Shown: positions 19,135 to 20,929 of the stretch, piece by piece
Layout of the letters: the number at the start of each line of letters is the position of its first letter
Position numbering within the stretch: position 1 is the first letter of the stretch
Origin: Balamuthia mandrillaris
Lineage: Eukaryota > Discosea > Longamoebia > Balamuthiidae
Length of the DNA: 20,929 nt
Reading direction: 5' to 3'
NCBI GenBank assembly: GCA_031835245.1
Contig: JAVKOQ010000658.1
Location: 1-20,929, forward strand
Made by a program: the position numbers and the translations under genes
Notes under the pieces: model-generated
Databases searched by the model: none
Seen by the model: the letters and a program-made list of their open reading frames with translations, nothing else
Told to the model about the DNA's origin: nothing

Positions 19135-19424
19135 CTTTCTTTTTTTCTTTTTCTTTTTTGCTTTTCGTTTTGTTTATGTCGACAAATGAAGTGTCCAAGA
19201 TTAAACTGTTGCAGGGGATGGTGAAAATCTCAGCGACCGGATGGGGGTGGACATAATCTCTTCCTGCCCAGGAGTTTCAACTTATATCTCCGGGTGACGT
19301 GTTTTGGGAAGAGATTCTTGTAGACATAGTGTCGACAGTAAGTAATTGTATGTCGACAGAATTCTTCACGTCGACGAAAAATGTCGACGAAAATCAGCGC
19401 AACAAGAACGAAAAAAAAAAAGGA
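19135..19424. promoter_or_regulatory. Bidirectional promoter with clustered TGTCGACA sites
   Basis: This 290-nt spacer separates the divergent F-box/WD40 and BOLA3 starts. It holds exact TGTCGACA at 19177-19184, 19330-19337 and 19351-19358, plus CGTCGACG at 19369-19376 and TGTCGACG at 19382-19389. The first lies 42 nt upstream of the minus-strand ATG at 19134. The last lies 43 nt upstream of the BOLA3 ATG. No clear TATA element is visible. A role as core-promoter or activator site is inferred from density and spacing. Confidence 0.55.
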
Positions 19425-20038
19425 ATGCAAGCCGCACAAAGACTACAAACGCCGACGACTGCCGGTCCGTTCGTTGTGCGCAGACTGTTCGGTGGTGGAG
19501 GGCAAAGGCATGCCTTACGAGCAAAGTCGTATCACAGCGTCGTCGGCAGCGTCCCTCCTCTGCTACCTCGGAGGCCTCATTTGAACCTTCTCCCATGCGT
19601 TTCGATCCCAACCCGCGCCAACAACAGCTTTCAATCACCTCCCCTCCTCGTCCAACAGCAACCACAACAACCACCGCGCTTCACAAGAAGCTTTTCTACT
19701 GCCGGAACGCCGCCACTGCAACCACCAACAACCAGAAAGGAACGCATAGAAGCCATTCTCACGGCCAAATTGCAGCCCACTCGCCTGGAAGTCATCGCCA
19801 CTGCTGGTACAAGCACCTCCCTCTTCTCCTCTCTCTCTCTCTCTCTCCCTTCCGCTGATGCTTTTCCTTGTTTCTTTACAAAGAGGGTTGTCCAGGAGGC
19901 TCGGTGACGGTCATCGTGGAGTCGATGGCATTCAAAGACCTAAACCTGCTGAAACAGCACCGCCTGGTGAAGGACCTGGTCAAGGATGAGATCCAGGACG
20001 TGCACGCTTTCCGTGTGCAAACCTCACTCCCCAAATAA
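19425..20038 (+). CDS. BOLA3: BOLA3-like mitochondrial BolA protein
   Basis: Two exons, 19425-19806 and 19884-20038, give 178 aa. The BolA domain starts near residue 108 (KERIEAILTAKLQPTRLEV). It continues over the intron into EGCPGGSVTVIVESMAFKDL, KQHRLVKDLVKDEIQDVHAF and RVQTSLPK at the stop. The QHR and VHAFRV elements correspond to the conserved BolA His region. BOLA3 works with monothiol glutaredoxin GLRX5 and NFU1 to deliver [4Fe-4S] clusters to mitochondrial enzymes such as lipoate synthase. The first ~105 residues are rich in Arg, Ser, Gln and Pro and almost lack acids (RRLFGGGGQRHALRAKS; RFTRSFSTAGTPP), consistent with a long mitochondrial targeting peptide. The start is the first ATG after the TGTCGAC cluster. 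A possible poly(A) signal AATAAA overlaps the TAA stop. Confidence 0.9.
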
Positions 20039-20817
20039 AACGCAAGCAATCAAACAGACACACAAAAAACAAAGAGCCTTCTCTTTGTGTTTGTGTGCCG
20101 GTAATGCAGTTTTCCTTTCCTCTGAGTGGACCCCACCAGCACTAAGGGCACTTTCAAGGGTTTCTGCATTGGGAGTTTCTGGCGGATAAGGAGACAGCTC
20201 GGAGCTCACCGTAATGTCAAAGGGCCGCCGACCCGGCGGCACGCTTTGCTGGGCAAACCCACCTTATTCGAGAGAGCTCAACATTTCCGTTGAGGTTTTG
20301 AACAGTTGAATCTTTTGGTGCGCGCACACACGGCCTAAACCGGACGCAAGCAGCCAGCTCTGCCATGAACAGGCAACATTTGAACCAAACTTTGGCGAGG
20401 GCACGCTACCAAACCGACTCCTCCACTCCCTTTCTTTTTGTCTTTTGTTTCCTTCAAGTGCAGCAAAACAAGAAGAAGGGAATGAATGTCGACAGGAATC
20501 TTTTGTCTACACAAACTTCGATGTCCGCAAATAATCTCTTGTCTACAAGAAAAACAGATACCTTCGAGGTGGGCCCCTCCCCATATCGTTAGCCATTGCT
20601 TGGAGGACACTTTTGATTTGTCGCTTGCCCACCTCCGTTTTTCCCTCGCGGCCGGAACGGAACAGAAAGTCACGCGGAAAAAGACAAAGAGAGGAAGAAA
20701 GGGACGAAAAGGACCTGCCCAAAAGCACTCCTTTCTTGCCTGTTATTATTAGTAATATTATTTTCTCTGGAAGAAGAAGAAAGAAGCAGCAACAGCAGAG
20801 AGAGAAAGAGAAAGAGA
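20039..20817. other. Spacer between BOLA3 and VAMP7-like gene
   Basis: No gene is supported with confidence. A minus-strand frame of about 70 codons (20242-20027) has a protein-like composition in its first 45 codons (PFDITVSSELSPYPPETPN, then ALSAGGVHSEERK), with no ATG and no clear splice partners. A perfect 6-bp GC hairpin (GCCGCC/GGCGGC) spans 20224-20240. A phased set of TGTC-type sites occupies 20487-20547. The last 100 nt become purine-rich and are probably the leader of the VAMP7-like gene. Confidence 0.55.
20487..20547 (+). promoter_or_regulatory. Phased array of four TGTCNNCA-type sites
   Basis: TGTCGACA (20487), TGTCTACA (20504), TGTCCGCA (20522) and TGTCTACA (20540) begin 17, 18 and 18 nt apart. 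They keep TGTC at the left end and CA at the right. The array ends 270 nt upstream of the VAMP7-like ATG. It is probably a multi-site binding region for the factor that reads TGTCGACA; this is inference. Confidence 0.45.
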
Positions 20818-20929
20818 ATGACGATCATCTACTCGTTGGTGGCAAACGGATCGACCGTTCTGGCGGAGTACTCCCCCAACACGGGCAATTTCATGGACAT
20901 TGCCCGCCAGCTCCTGAGGGAGATCCCTC
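20818..20929 (+). CDS. VAMP7: VAMP7-like longin R-SNARE (N-terminal fragment)
   Basis: The window ends 37 codons into this gene. The visible start, MTIIYSLVANGSTVLAEYSP followed by GNFMDIARQLLREIP, matches the first strand, hairpin and helix of the longin domain of VAMP7-type R-SNAREs (animal VAMP7 begins MAILFAVVARGTTILA and has GNF at the same place). Longin R-SNAREs drive fusion at endosomes, lysosomes and the plasma membrane. The SNARE motif and tail anchor would lie outside the window, so VAMP7 versus VAMP71/72-type cannot be separated. The ATG is preceded by a purine-rich AGAGAAAGAG leader. Confidence 0.87.
   Translation, partial: MTIIYSLVANGSTVLAEYSPNTGNFMDIARQLLREIP

Noticed and set aside
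19299-19424. In-frame upstream extension of BOLA3 (MFWEEILVDIV)
   Set aside because: It crosses the TGTCGAC cluster and lacks targeting-peptide composition. The ATG at 19425 gives a basic leader, as expected for a mitochondrial protein.
20335-20673. 112-codon minus-strand frame with several Cys residues (CFSCRQEIICGHRSLCRQ)
   Set aside because: The Cys pattern comes from the reverse complement of the repeated TGTC sites. There is no recognisable family and no splice partners.
1-20929. tRNA, rRNA, snRNA, CRISPR, LTR or other mobile elements
   Set aside because: I looked for B-box-like sequence, snRNA landmarks, direct-repeat arrays, terminal repeats and polymerase or integrase motifs on both strands and found none that I could support.

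Overview
The window looks like a piece of a compact, intron-dense nuclear genome from a free-living protist. The genes are eukaryotic housekeeping genes with short GT-AG introns. Exons go down to a few nucleotides. Long pyrimidine runs (T, CT, TTC) fill the introns and spacers, and simple-sequence inserts (poly-Ser, -Asn, -Glu, -His, -Gln) lie inside the proteins. An amoebozoan-like host is my best guess, because the ankyrin-like repeat gene is of a type I associate with amoebae, brown algae, oomycetes and amoeba-infecting giant viruses. The species cannot be fixed from this sequence alone. I saw no tRNA, rRNA, CRISPR array, insertion sequence or retroelement.

Layout. (1) 48-893, +: 3' end of an unrecognised gene. 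(2) 1633-4338, +: the AAA+ ATPase TRIP13/Pch2, 16 exons in my model, including a 17-nt exon and an apparent 1-nt exon just before the Walker A motif. (3) 6428-4417, -: unrecognised coiled-coil protein, convergent with TRIP13. (4) 8358-6844, -: intronless F-box-like protein with about 27-residue ankyrin-like repeats, whose last repeat seems frame-shifted. (5) 8795-9263, +: CRIPT. (6) 12075-9459, -: ethanolamine/choline phosphotransferase, 9 exons including one of 10 nt and one of 23 nt. (7) 12076-13239: the largest gene-free stretch, with hairpins and palindromic TGTCGACA sites. (8) 13240-15381, +: protein with an RNA polymerase II CTD-interacting (CID) domain. (9) 19134-15496, -: F-box/WD40 protein with an uncertain N-terminus. 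(10) 19425-20038, +: mitochondrial BolA-like protein (BOLA3). (11) 20818-20929, +: start of a VAMP7-like longin R-SNARE, cut by the window end.

The genes do not form one pathway. They cover HORMA remodelling, splicing and Zn-ribbon chemistry, phospholipid synthesis, transcription coupling, ubiquitination, Fe-S maturation and vesicle fusion, as expected for a core region of a small eukaryotic genome. The main cross-cutting signals are the palindrome TGTCGACA, which recurs upstream of start codons and in phased clusters, the extreme microexons, and the strict strand polarity of the pyrimidine tracts. All exon models come from reading splice sites and comparing with remembered family sequences. 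No alignment or RNA data were available.
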